NCBI GenBank assembly: GCA_964610205.1
Contig: CAZSVI010000059.1
Location: 1-22,394, forward strand
Direction: 5' to 3'
From: CAZSVI01 sp964610205
GTDB lineage: Bacteria > Bacillota > Clostridia > DSM-8532
DNA length: 22,394 nt
The notes beneath the pieces are model-generated. The model was given only the letters and a program-made list of their open reading frames with translations. It ran no database searches and was not told the origin of the DNA. The position numbers were made by a program, and so were the translations under genes. Numbering within the stretch: the stretch's first letter is position 1; the number at the start of each line of letters is the position of its first letter. Shown here one piece after another: positions 1 to 8,390 of the stretch.

Positions 1-884
1 TGACTATATTTTTAAGGGGTCGTTCCATGACAAAGAATGTATTATATCCTATTTCCGAAATGACAAAAATGACAAAGGAAATCAAGGCACAGAATTTGAA
101 TTTGCGGTTAAATGTTACCAATGCCAAGGATGAACTGAAGGAACTTGTTATTACCTTTAACGGCATGATGGATAGAATTGAGAATGCCTATAACAAGCAA
201 AACCAGTTTGTTTCCGATGCTTCCCATGAGTTGAGAACTCCCATTTCAGTTGTTCAGGGCTATGCCCGTATGCTGGAACGGTGGGGAAAGGAAGATCCGG
301 AAGTATTGCAGGAATCAATTGAAGCTATCCGTAAAGAGTCTGATAACATGAAAGAATTAGTGGATAAGCTTTTGTTTATTGCCAGAAACGATAAGGATAC
401 ATTAATTCTTACCAAGGAGAGGTTTTCATTAAGTGAAATGATGGAAGAATTGGTTAAAGAAACCCGGATGGTTGACGAACAGCATACAATAGATAACTCC
501 ATAGATCAGGGTATTGGGATTATTGGTGACAGGAACCGGCTAAAGCAGGCGATGAGGATATTTGTCGATAATGCGCAGAAATATACCGAACCGGGAAAAA
601 GCATTGAGATTCAATTAAAAAATGAAGAAAATGCGGTTGTTCTTTCTGTAAGAGACAGCGGCTGCGGCATTTCTGAAAGAGATTTGCATAATGTATTTGA
701 CAGATTTTACAGAGCCGATCAATCCCGCGACAGGAACAAAGGGGGACACGGACTGGGTCTTTCAATTGCAAAAATTATAATACTGCGGCACGGTGGTAAA
801 ATAAACGTTAAAAGCAAAATGGGAGAAGGAAGTATTTTCTCGGTTGTTCTGGAAAAAGACAGGGATACAGTTTTTCTGTCCTGA
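1..884 (+). CDS. Sensor histidine kinase, C-terminal part (5' end outside window)
   Basis: The gene transfers phosphate from ATP to its own histidine and then to a response regulator that is not in the window. The frame is open to the left edge (first full codon at base 3), and the ATG at 27 falls inside the HAMP linker rather than at a true start, so the gene is cut by the window. Numbered from that ATG, a HAMP region occupies about 1-55. The dimerisation and phosphoacceptor helix carries SHELRTP with His67 (bases 225-227). The ATPase domain has an N-box near Asn182, a G1 box DSGCG at 210-214 and a G2 box GGHGLGLSIAK at 239-249. All catalytic motifs are intact, so the kinase looks functional. 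The sensor domain and TM segments would lie upstream. The signal is unknown. A terminator-like hairpin follows 160 bases downstream, so it is probably not co-transcribed with the Tad genes. Confidence 0.93.
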   Translation, partial: TIFLRGRSMTKNVLYPISEMTKMTKEIKAQNLNLRLNVTNAKDELKELVITFNGMMDRIENAYNKQNQFVSDASHELRTPISVVQGYARMLERWGKEDPEVLQESIEAIRKESDNMKELVDKLLFIARNDKDTLILTKERFSLSEMMEELVKETRMVDEQHTIDNSIDQGIGIIGDRNRLKQAMRIFVDNAQKYTEPGKSIEIQLKNEENAVVLSVRDSGCGISERDLHNVFDRFYRADQSRDRNKGGHGLGLSIAKIIILRHGGKINVKSKMGEGSIFSVVLEKDRDTVFLS

Positions 885-1042
885 AAAGTGTTTTCACACA
901 GCAAAGGTGTTGCCGCAGAAAACCTGAACCGGTATTTACGGAAAAGTCCGATAAATGTGGTAAATAGGTAGTTATCAGACGCTCCAAAGGCCATAATTAA
1001 TCTAACGAGAATCATTGATGGGCTGTCGCCTGTCTCAGGATG

Positions 1043-1084
1043 AAGCAGATATCCGAATAAGCAGATTTGGTTATCTGCTTTTAT
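1043..1084 (+). terminator. Probable Rho-independent terminator with alternative 5' arms
   Basis: AAGCAGAT occurs at 1043-1050 and again at 1059-1066. Its complement ATCTGCTT is at 1073-1080, followed by TTATT. The inner arm gives an 8-bp perfect stem with a 6-nt loop; the outer arm gives a 9-bp stem (1043-1051 with 1072-1080). The T-tract is short and interrupted, so termination may be partial. It would end the histidine kinase transcript. Confidence 0.6.
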
Positions 1085-1177
1085 TATGTAAAAATATTGC
1101 GTGAAACGACTGTTTTTTCGTTTGAATAAAAGAATTATACCGTTTATACCAAAAAACAGGTTATTTGCCCAAAACGA

Positions 1178-1206
1178 TTGACATTAGTTTACAATTTTTA
1201 TAGGAT
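1178..1206 (+). promoter_or_regulatory. Sigma-A-type promoter of the tad cluster
   Basis: A consensus -35 box TTGACA is at 1178-1183, a 17-base spacer follows, and a -10 box TAGGAT (4 of 6 to TATAAT) is at 1201-1206. The start of transcription would be near 1212-1214, about 35 bases before the tadB ATG. It is the only good promoter upstream of tadB in the window, so the Tad genes appear to start transcription here. Confidence 0.65.
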
Positions 1207-1208
1207 CA

Positions 1209-1220
1209 TTTCCATGGAAA
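1209..1220. promoter_or_regulatory. 12-bp perfect palindrome at the predicted transcription start
   Basis: TTTCCATGGAAA is a perfect 12-base palindrome that lies 3 bases after the -10 box and covers the predicted +1. It could be an operator half-site pair or chance; a palindrome of this length is short enough that chance cannot be excluded. Confidence 0.3.
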
Positions 1221-1248
1221 CAATTCGTTTGGGGAGAATTGCAGTGGT

Positions 1249-2025
1249 ATGAATAAAGAGACTAAGGGCAGTACATTTCATCAGGAGAATTATCTTAAGT
1301 ACACCTACGGTGTAATGGAATGGATGCTGTATGCAGGTATAAGTGTGAGCGCCATGTCAATTATCGGCTGGGTTTTTTACAGAAACGGCAGCATCGCTAT
1401 AGCCTTTGCCATTGTGGGTTTATTCTATCCTAAAGTAAAGAAAAACGGACTGATGGAAAAACGCCGCAATATATTAAGGCTCCAGTTTAAGGATATGCTC
1501 TATTATCTGGGTTCCTCGCTATCGGCGGGTAAATCCGTAGAACAGGCGTTTATACAGGTCAATACAACACTTGAAAATCTATACCCTAACAAAAAGTCAG
1601 ACATAGTACGTGAAACCGGGATCATTATAAAACGTCTTCAAATGAATGAAAATATTGAGGATATATTAAAAGATCTTGCAATGCGTTCCTCAATTGAAGA
1701 GATACATCATTTTGCGGATGTATTTTCGGTATGTAAAAGAACAGGAGGAAACCTTATTGAAGTCAGCCGGACTACTTCAAGAATGATTAGCGAGCGGATT
1801 GAAACCAAACAGGAGATTGAAACCGTTCTTGCCGGGAAAAAGCAGGAACAGAGAATACTTTCAATTGCTCCCATTGTAATGGTTATTTTTATTTCCAAAA
1901 TGAGTGGAGAATTCATGGAGCCGTTATTCTCAACGGCAGCGGGACGGATTATAATGACTTTATCCTTGCTTATGATTGGTATAGGTATATTTGTATCCAA
2001 CCGAATTATGGACATCCGGGTTTAG
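1249..2025 (+). CDS. tadB: TadB-like type II secretion F (T2SF) platform protein
   Basis: TadB and TadC form the inner-membrane platform of Tad pilus machines, on which the TadA ATPase drives pilin assembly. This 258-residue protein has two N-terminal membrane segments (about 26-43 and 47-60), a cytoplasmic T2SF domain (about 80-205) with the pattern LGSSLSAGKSVEQAF, and two C-terminal membrane segments (about 203-217 and 233-250). It is somewhat shorter than many TadB proteins, mainly at the N-terminus. GGGGAG lies 12 bases before the ATG at 1249, a rather long spacing. It is the first gene of the cluster, and tadC follows 11 bases later. The family assignment is from the T2SF pattern and the tandem tadB-tadC order. 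No tadA (cpaF) gene precedes it, which is unusual. Confidence 0.85.
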   Translation: MNKETKGSTFHQENYLKYTYGVMEWMLYAGISVSAMSIIGWVFYRNGSIAIAFAIVGLFYPKVKKNGLMEKRRNILRLQFKDMLYYLGSSLSAGKSVEQAFIQVNTTLENLYPNKKSDIVRETGIIIKRLQMNENIEDILKDLAMRSSIEEIHHFADVFSVCKRTGGNLIEVSRTTSRMISERIETKQEIETVLAGKKQEQRILSIAPIVMVIFISKMSGEFMEPLFSTAAGRIIMTLSLLMIGIGIFVSNRIMDIRV

Positions 2026-2036
2026 GAAGGAGGCGG

Positions 2037-2915
2037 ATGGTGAACAGTTCATATTTTATTGCCATGACAGCTGCATTGCTTGTTTTTGTTATACTAAACG
2101 GAGGGGTAAAGCAGCGTTACGCAGCAGAACTGGCTCCCCTGGACACAAAGCAATACAGCTATAAAAACTTCCTTGCGTTTGGATTATGGTTGTTTGATGA
2201 GATACATATTGCTGCAGGCGGGACATATCATGTGTTTTTGTATCAACGTGTGGTTATGGTTTACGGTACGAGGTATTCACAATACTATTTGAAAGTACAC
2301 TGGGCGGAAAAATTTTTGTACCTTTTTATGGGTATATTCGTTTCCCTGTTTTTCGGAGCGATTTCCGGTTCGGGATGGAGCTATATGCCTGTAGTGCCTA
2401 TAACCGGTATTGCGCTGTTCTTTTTGGCCGATAAAAACCTGGATGACAGGGCAAAAAAAAGGAAGCTTCTATTAATGATTGACTTTCCCGTATTTATAAG
2501 TAAGCTGACTTTGCTTATAAATGCAGGAATGCATTTAAGACAGGCACTTGAACGCGTTTATAAGGATTCCGATAATAAAACTTCTCTGTATATGGAGCTT
2601 GGAACAGTTCTGGACGACTTTGCGTCAGGAGTAAATGAAAGTCAGGCATGGCAGGAATTTTCCGAACGATGCAAGGTAAAAGAGATTTCTTCCTTTTCAA
2701 GCATGATTATGCAGAATTCAAAGATCGGTGGGAATAAATTGGTTGATGAGCTTAAAAGGATGACACATGAGACATGGGAAATGAGAAAGCACGCCGCAAA
2801 GCAAATGGGTGAAGCCGCGTCGTCAAAGCTTATTTTTCCTTTAATGCTTATGTTTCTGGCTATACTGCTGATTGTTATAACACCGGCGATTATGCAGTTT
2901 TCACAAGGATTTTAG
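2037..2915 (+). CDS. tadC: TadC-like T2SF platform protein
   Basis: This is the second platform subunit, 292 residues. Membrane segments are predicted at about 7-21, 93-110, 116-131 and 265-287. The T2SF domain spans about 145-283, with LTLLINAGMHLRQALERV after the first helix and the usual family ending GEAASSKLIFPLMLMFLAIL. AGGAAGGAGG (2024-2033) overlaps the tadB stop and sets the ATG at 2037, so the two are translated from one mRNA and probably coupled. The pilin gene follows 22 bases downstream. The TadC call rests on the position after tadB and the four-helix topology. Confidence 0.87.
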   Translation: MVNSSYFIAMTAALLVFVILNGGVKQRYAAELAPLDTKQYSYKNFLAFGLWLFDEIHIAAGGTYHVFLYQRVVMVYGTRYSQYYLKVHWAEKFLYLFMGIFVSLFFGAISGSGWSYMPVVPITGIALFFLADKNLDDRAKKRKLLLMIDFPVFISKLTLLINAGMHLRQALERVYKDSDNKTSLYMELGTVLDDFASGVNESQAWQEFSERCKVKEISSFSSMIMQNSKIGGNKLVDELKRMTHETWEMRKHAAKQMGEAASSKLIFPLMLMFLAILLIVITPAIMQFSQGF

Positions 2916-2937
2916 TGAGTAAAAGGAGAAATAAAAT

Positions 2938-3135
2938 ATGAAAAGATTATTCCAAAACTTCATTAAAAATCAAAAAGGAATTAATACTGTAGAAATTATT
3001 GTATTGGTAGCTATTGCAATTGGCCTTGCAATTCTATTCAAGGACCAGATTACAACATTTGTCAAAACAATCAGTCAAAGCATATTCAATACCGAACCGT
3101 TCACCATATCCCCGACTCCCATACCTGTTGAATGA
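2938..3135 (+). CDS. flp: Flp1-like type IVb pilin
   Basis: This 65-residue protein looks like the structural pilin. A short basic leader ends in Gly14; the mature part would begin INTVE, with the conserved Glu at +5 (Glu19), followed by an uninterrupted hydrophobic helix (about 18-34) and then DQITTFVKTI, a common pattern in clostridial Flp1-like pilins. The short tail is proline- and threonine-rich (FTISPTPIPVE). AAAGGAG lies just before the ATG. The TGA overlaps the start of the next gene (ATGA at 3132-3135), so expression is coupled to the TadE-like protein. Cleavage between Gly14 and Ile15 by the peptidase at 8368-8931 is inferred. Confidence 0.85.
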   Translation: MKRLFQNFIKNQKGINTVEIIVLVAIAIGLAILFKDQITTFVKTISQSIFNTEPFTISPTPIPVE

Positions 3136-3797
3136 TGCGCCGGATACAGGAAATGACGCGTCCGTCTGTTCGTGAAAACCAAAAAGGCGCCATGATGGTA
3201 GAATATGCCATAATATTCCCTTTTGTAATTTTATGCGTCTGTGTCATTGTGTATATGGGGTTGATATATTACCAGCAGGCATTATTGCAGTCGGTGGTCA
3301 GCGAAAACGCGCAGAACTGGGCTCTTCTCTGGGGATATGATGCCGGGCGGATCCATTCCGCGGAGGGAATAGTGGGCAGGGAAGCTTATGAAAGTGAAGC
3401 TCTTTATTGGAACCTGTTCACTGATGTAAATAAGAAGAATGAATATGTACGGGAAACCATTGAAAGGCAGTTTCTTTACCGCAGCATTATAAAGCCTGTA
3501 CAGGATGTTAAGGTTGATATTGCATACCGGAATTACCTTGTTATACAAAAACTCAATATTCACGCCTCAGTATCCTATTCATTACCTGCAAAAGGCTTTT
3601 TTCAATCAATGGGTCTGTCCGGGGAAATTTCTTTAAAAACTTGTTGTGAAGAAACAATTCAGGATCCCAGGGAATTTATCCATAATATAGACTATTTGCT
3701 GCAGCTTTACGATGAGACTGGCGCAAGGGCCTGGGTGGAAGAAAAATGTGAGCCTCTGGTCAAATCGCTGCAAAAAATAAAGGATTATCTGAACTGA
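3132..3797 (+). CDS. TadE-like pseudopilin
   Basis: This 221-residue protein has a prepilin-type N-terminus. A 19-residue basic leader ends in Gly19, then AMMVE with Glu24 at +5, then a hydrophobic helix (about 22-48), as in TadE-family pseudopilins. The rest is predicted extracellular and shows no other domain I recognise; it has adjacent cysteines near residue 171 (KTCCEE). The start overlaps the pilin stop by four bases and lacks its own strong ribosome binding site, which points to translational coupling; a second ATG follows at once (3135). Tad loci normally carry TadE and TadF/TadG beside the pilin, and the position fits. After it there is a 100-base gap before the next gene. Confidence 0.78.
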   Translation: MMRRIQEMTRPSVRENQKGAMMVEYAIIFPFVILCVCVIVYMGLIYYQQALLQSVVSENAQNWALLWGYDAGRIHSAEGIVGREAYESEALYWNLFTDVNKKNEYVRETIERQFLYRSIIKPVQDVKVDIAYRNYLVIQKLNIHASVSYSLPAKGFFQSMGLSGEISLKTCCEETIQDPREFIHNIDYLLQLYDETGARAWVEEKCEPLVKSLQKIKDYLN

Positions 3798-3811
3798 ACG
3801 TGTAATTTCAC

Positions 3812-3840
3812 TTAATCAAAAAGGCTTCTTAAAGTATACT
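3812..3840 (+). promoter_or_regulatory. Possible weak internal promoter
   Basis: TATACT at 3835-3840 is a good -10 box, but the -35 at 17-base spacing is TTAATC (3812-3817), only three of six matches. It sits in the single long gap inside the cluster, 58 bases before the next ATG. Confidence 0.28.
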
Positions 3841-3897
3841 CTCGCGATCTGATGCTGAACCGCGGAATTCAATGAACCGTACAGAGGGAAGATAAAA

Positions 3898-6800
3898 ATG
3901 AGGTTAAAAGGAAGTATAACAGTTTTTATGAGCATAATTCTGGCAGCGCTCATTGCCTTTTCAGGTATAATAGTTGACATATCACGGCTACGGACAGGAG
4001 AAAAGCATGCCCGGGCTGCGGTGCAACTGTCGGTTCAGTCGGCTCTGACGCAGTTTCACGCACCTCTGAAGGAACATTACGGTTTGATGGCGGTAGGACA
4101 GGAACAGGAAGAAACAGAAGCTTTAATATATGATCTCCTGGAGAAAAATCTTGCGGCGGAAAACCGTTACATGCCTGGGTATGTGGATCTATATGGTTTT
4201 GAGGTAGAGGATGTTACCGTAACTCCGTTTTTCAATTTATCGGAGGACTATGTTCTGGAACAGCAAATAACGCAATTCATGAAGTATCGGGCTCCTGTAA
4301 ACACAATCGGGAATTTTATCGAGAAACTGAGAGCTCTTAATACTTGTATGGCACAGTCAGGTCTATTAAATAAAAGAATGGATTTAGAGAAAAAACTTCA
4401 AAAAATACGGGAAGAGCAAGTATATCTGAGTTTATTGCTGTCTGAACGGATTCATGGCTATACAACAGATAAAGACTTAAAAACAACGCCTGAAACAGTG
4501 AACAGGTTATCGTCAGCCCATGCGCTCATTCAACAGATTCAGCAATTGGAATCACCGGAAGGTGACCTGGATGCGGCATGGAAAACCATGCCCGGTTTTA
4601 TTGAAAAAATAAAGAAGACACAGGAGAGTATAAGGGTACTGGAAAATGAAATAATCGGTCTTGAAAGGAAAAGGGCATCCTGCAGCAGAGAATATGATGA
4701 AATTGAGGATGAGATTTTATGGTATGATCAGGAGATTTCCCTGAAAAATTCAGAGATAGACATCCTGAAGAGTTCTATCCGGTCAGATCGGGAAGCATTG
4801 CAGACAAAGGTTGATTTCTGTGTATTCCGGCTGCGGCAAATACATGAAAAAGCCGAAGCAGTACATTCAAATATATCAGAAATAGAAAACACAATCCGAA
4901 AATACGCAAGGTATCATGAACAGGCAATTGTTCTGCTGGATGAGATTAAAATAGGATGCGATACAATCGGGCAATTGACCTCAGATATTAATAGAGAAAT
5001 AGAAAAACAGTCGGAAAAATCCGACAGTGCTTTCCTGACCAGAATTCAAACCGATATTAAAAAGCTTGTACTGAATGCGGATCCGGTGGTTGTATCAGAA
5101 ATACGGGCAGATATGGAATCGAATCTTCAGTGTCTTGGCAGCTTGTTGTCGGCTTTGGTTCGTGCCCGGGAGAAAATGGTTCAAATAAATTACGGTCTTG
5201 GACTGTTTACCATAAAAACAGAGAACATTTCAATAGACTGCGGCTGTATTGAAAGAGATGTATTCGGCAGTCAGCTGCATGAGGAAGTACAGCCGTTGAA
5301 AGGGCTTATGGATATTACGGCGGGCAGCTGTAAAAAGCCTTCTTACCCTGTTGAGCCGGTTATTAATCAAAAGGAAAGGAATGAATTTTTTAAATGGTGC
5401 AATCTTGTTTTCATTGAAGAGAATGAGATTGATACAAGTAAGGATAAAGGTTACCAAAAGAAGGTTAAGCAGAATATCCTGGAAAGTGACGAGGAAAATC
5501 AAGCAAATCAAAAAATCTATAATGGGGAAGACGGTAAATTATCGGACAGGGAATTGAAGGAGCTGTTTTCAACGCTGCCTTCATACCGGGATAAAAATGG
5601 AGTGTATATTAATGTAAAGAACAGTGAATATACAAAGGATTCGGTACAGACAGAGTCGCTTCTTCCCGAATGTGAGGAAAAAGAAAAGGATATTGAAGTA
5701 AGCTATGGAAAAGCACTAAACCGTAATGGAAATATTGCCGCAAGAATTGGTGAAATGCTGGCTGACACAGGTGAAGCACTGCTTGACGGCTTATATGTAA
5801 ATGAGTTTATAGTAAGCGCATTCAAAAATGCCAATATCGATAAGGTAGTTACGCCGAGAATTAACCTGTTTGGTGCGCCAAATAAAACCTTTTATGAAAA
5901 GGCCGAAGCCGAATATGTTATTTTTGGAGCAAAAAAAGAAAAAACAAACGCGAACCTGGCTCAGGCATCCATATTCGGAATACGTATGGGTTTGAATTTA
6001 ATCCATGTATATACCAATTCGGATAAAACGGCAGCCGCGTTAACCATTGCGGCAAGTATTGCCGGATGGACAGGCTTTGGTGTTCCGGTTGTTAAAAACC
6101 TGATTCTTACAGGATGGGCGGCAGGAGAATCATGGATGGATATGAAGGATATCAATGGAGGAAAGCCTGTTCCGGTTTACAAAACCCGGAATACCTGGAA
6201 GCTTGACTTAAAATCTATATTTACAGGAATAGCGGGAGATATCATTAATGAATCGGCGGACTGGCTTAAGGAAACCAAGGATGATGTTTTGGACGAGGGA
6301 GAAAAAGCCCTTCAGTCAGTGGTTCATGAGATGGTATCCAGTATGGTTCATGAAGCCTTTTTACCGGCGGATCAAGTTGTAACCGAACTGGAAGGCGGGT
6401 TAGGCAGTATATCGGTATCCCTGCCGGCAAATCTGAAACTGCCTGATAATTTTTCATGTCTTGAGGATTTGAAATACTGGGCAGCCGGAGCGGTTCAAAA
6501 GCAATTTGAGTCAATAAAGGACGAGGCGGTAAACTGGTCAAGGTTAAAGCTTGAAGAGTATAAAAGAAAGACAACAGATGCTTTTTTGGATTTTATCTTT
6601 AAAAGCACCGCCTATAAAAATATGGTAAGTCATATGAAAGGCGGAATAAACGATTTAATTAATTCCGGCGCAAATCAGTTGACAGACGCGGTAAAAAAAC
6701 TGAGTGACCGGATAGAGGATACCGGTATTAAAGAGAAGCTTATAGGCGCGGTTGTTTCTTTTGACTATATAGACTATCTCAGGCTTCTTCTGTTTGTTGT

Positions 6801-7008
6801 TCCCGGGAAAACCAAGCTGATGCGGTCGGCGGATCTGATACAGCTGAATATGAAGGAAACCCTCGATAATCCGGATTTTATAATGTCAAACTATCATTCC
6901 TTCCTGATTGTGGAGGCGGATATTTCTATCAGGTTTATGTTTATACCGGATACCGCGGGCAGGGATGGCAAAGGCCGGATTAGGATTCGCTGGGGGTATG
7001 GTTATTGA
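3898..7008 (+). CDS. Giant DUF5702/TadG-type membrane-anchored coiled-coil protein
   Basis: A 1036-residue protein of unproven function, probably an accessory of the Tad pilus at the cell surface. One N-terminal membrane helix (about 7-27) is followed by VDISRLRTGEKHARAAVQLS and HAPLKEHYGLMA, patterns of DUF5702 proteins. Heptad-rich coiled coil runs over about 155-185 and 235-435. The second half has LILTGWAAGESWMDMKDI followed by KPVPVYKTRNTW, and near the C-terminus DYLRLLLFVV...RSADLIQLNMKE, both typical of that family from memory. The N-terminus is G-SITVF: the glycine is there but +5 is Phe rather than Glu, so it may not be a normal prepilin peptidase substrate. GAGGGAAG precedes the ATG. 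The TGA overlaps the next gene. Length and coiled coil are larger than I would expect for the family. Confidence 0.72.
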   Translation: MRLKGSITVFMSIILAALIAFSGIIVDISRLRTGEKHARAAVQLSVQSALTQFHAPLKEHYGLMAVGQEQEETEALIYDLLEKNLAAENRYMPGYVDLYGFEVEDVTVTPFFNLSEDYVLEQQITQFMKYRAPVNTIGNFIEKLRALNTCMAQSGLLNKRMDLEKKLQKIREEQVYLSLLLSERIHGYTTDKDLKTTPETVNRLSSAHALIQQIQQLESPEGDLDAAWKTMPGFIEKIKKTQESIRVLENEIIGLERKRASCSREYDEIEDEILWYDQEISLKNSEIDILKSSIRSDREALQTKVDFCVFRLRQIHEKAEAVHSNISEIENTIRKYARYHEQAIVLLDEIKIGCDTIGQLTSDINREIEKQSEKSDSAFLTRIQTDIKKLVLNADPVVVSEIRADMESNLQCLGSLLSALVRAREKMVQINYGLGLFTIKTENISIDCGCIERDVFGSQLHEEVQPLKGLMDITAGSCKKPSYPVEPVINQKERNEFFKWCNLVFIEENEIDTSKDKGYQKKVKQNILESDEENQANQKIYNGEDGKLSDRELKELFSTLPSYRDKNGVYINVKNSEYTKDSVQTESLLPECEEKEKDIEVSYGKALNRNGNIAARIGEMLADTGEALLDGLYVNEFIVSAFKNANIDKVVTPRINLFGAPNKTFYEKAEAEYVIFGAKKEKTNANLAQASIFGIRMGLNLIHVYTNSDKTAAALTIAASIAGWTGFGVPVVKNLILTGWAAGESWMDMKDINGGKPVPVYKTRNTWKLDLKSIFTGIAGDIINESADWLKETKDDVLDEGEKALQSVVHEMVSSMVHEAFLPADQVVTELEGGLGSISVSLPANLKLPDNFSCLEDLKYWAAGAVQKQFESIKDEAVNWSRLKLEEYKRKTTDAFLDFIFKSTAYKNMVSHMKGGINDLINSGANQLTDAVKKLSDRIEDTGIKEKLIGAVVSFDYIDYLRLLLFVVPGKTKLMRSADLIQLNMKETLDNPDFIMSNYHSFLIVEADISIRFMFIPDTAGRDGKGRIRIRWGYGY

Positions 7009-8390
7009 ATTATCGTAAAAATTACCGGGTTTTATATCCGGAGAAAAAGAGGAAGGGCTGTTCTTTTTCCTTCAGGGAAAAACCGCAAGGCAGAAAGCTT
7101 AGGGGAACCGCGACGGTGGAGGCGGCAATAGTACTCCCTCTTGTAATTCTTGCCTTCACTTCCATTATATCAATTATAAGGATTGCGGGAACATATGAAA
7201 GGATACAGCACGCTTTAAACCAGGTAGCGTCGGAGTTGTCGCAATACAGTTATTTATACGCCGTTTCAGGTTTAAAGGAGCAGCATGATACACTGTATGA
7301 CAATATAACTGAAGCAAAAGAAAAGATTATGGAGCAGCAGAATACGGTCAGCGCCTTTTATGAATCTTTACATACCCTTACGAATGATATCCCGTCTTAT
7401 GGGAAATCCGATAAAAATATTAGGAGTTTATATGATACCATACAGAATATCCGGAATACGGATAGCTCCTTAGAAGTGCTGTCGCAGGAGGCTGAGAAAG
7501 TATTAAAGGATCCTATGGGTGAGATTCGTCTTATAAGCCTTGCTTTATCCGATACCCTGTTCGGCAAAACGAAAACAGCCTTAATGGAGATTATTACAAA
7601 GAGTATGCTAGAGGCCAGACTGTCTAAGGAACTTTCAGTGTCTGTTAAGGATCTGGATAATAGGCTCAGAATACAGGACGGGATTGAAGGGTTGGACTTA
7701 TCAAGCTCAACTTTTTTTAATGACATGGAAACCATTGATCTGATTGTTGAATATACGGTGAAACCGATGCCGGACTTTATCCTGCTTCCGGAGATACGCC
7801 TCAGGAACCGTGCGTGTATGCTTGCCTGGACATGGGGTTCCGATAAATCCTCAGGACAAACCGGAAAGGATAATGCCGGCGGGGAGAGCATATGGAATAT
7901 TGATGGCAGCAAAAATGCCACCGGTCAGCATTTGGGCAGGGGAAAAACCATTGATAAACGATATGCTGAAGAATTGGCTTGCCTGTTGGGCGATTATGCC
8001 GAAGTCACACCTTACAATTTCAAAACCGTTGATGTCATCGAATACGCCCATGACAGTAAAAGCGGTACTTTGTATACAATATTTTCACTTAACCCTTTTT
8101 TGCCGACCTATCATAAAAAAAGCGCGGTTATAGGTGCAATGAAACAAAATATCAACAAGCTAAATGAATTTGTAAGTTATCAGGTAAAGGATTACATCAT
8201 AGATATGTCTTTGCTCTCCGGGGAATATAAACGTGTGGTGTACGCAGTTATCCCCGAGAACCGCGAACTGCCCGAAGTATACCATGAAGCTTTTGAGGAA
8301 AGCAGGGCGCATGCCCGTAAGTTCGGCATTGAACTTATACAGGTGCAAAGATACGGAGAATATGAAAATGAAACGGAAAGCGGAGAATGA
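7005..8390 (+). CDS. TadE/TadG-like pseudopilin with long ectodomain
   Basis: The protein has 461 residues with a prepilin-type N-terminus: a 34-residue, strongly basic leader ending in Gly34, TATVE with Glu39 at +5, and a hydrophobic helix (about 39-62). The remainder looks extracellular: a helical stretch (about 60-180) and an alpha/beta-like C-terminal half with no domain I can name. The start is TTG at 7005, overlapping the TGA of the previous gene by four bases; GGGGG lies 8 bases upstream. It is the only start codon in frame before the prepilin motif, which is why I accept TTG. Its end overlaps the prepilin peptidase gene by 23 bases. It probably works with the preceding giant protein as the minor pilin or TadG-like component. 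Confidence 0.75.
   Translation: MNYRKNYRVLYPEKKRKGCSFSFREKPQGRKLRGTATVEAAIVLPLVILAFTSIISIIRIAGTYERIQHALNQVASELSQYSYLYAVSGLKEQHDTLYDNITEAKEKIMEQQNTVSAFYESLHTLTNDIPSYGKSDKNIRSLYDTIQNIRNTDSSLEVLSQEAEKVLKDPMGEIRLISLALSDTLFGKTKTALMEIITKSMLEARLSKELSVSVKDLDNRLRIQDGIEGLDLSSSTFFNDMETIDLIVEYTVKPMPDFILLPEIRLRNRACMLAWTWGSDKSSGQTGKDNAGGESIWNIDGSKNATGQHLGRGKTIDKRYAEELACLLGDYAEVTPYNFKTVDVIEYAHDSKSGTLYTIFSLNPFLPTYHKKSAVIGAMKQNINKLNEFVSYQVKDYIIDMSLLSGEYKRVVYAVIPENRELPEVYHEAFEESRAHARKFGIELIQVQRYGEYENETESGE

Larger units (their letters stand above)
885..1248. other. Intergenic region between kinase and tad cluster
   Basis: This 364-base gap has no convincing ORF on either strand. Bases 885-1040 hold short inverted repeats (for example CGGA-AAAG-TCCG and GATAA...TTATC) that could fold, but I cannot match them to a known RNA family. 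A terminator-like hairpin follows at 1043-1084. Bases 1100-1170 are AT-rich with a weak inverted repeat AAACGA/TCGTTT (1104-1109 and 1118-1123). The tadB promoter is at 1178-1206. Confidence 0.6.

Noticed and set aside
885..1040. Possible cyclic di-GMP or other known riboswitch before the tad genes
   Set aside because: I looked for the conserved cores of cyclic di-GMP, cobalamin and T-box RNAs; only a loose resemblance to GACGC...AAAGGCC was seen, which is not enough for a call.
7397..7921. A 174-codon - strand frame
   Set aside because: It lies wholly inside the TadE/TadG-like gene on the opposite strand, with no family resemblance; antisense shadow.
8233..8367. Upstream extension of the prepilin peptidase
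   Set aside because: The extra residues are read from inside the preceding gene, and the ribosome binding site at 8355-8358 points to ATG 8368.
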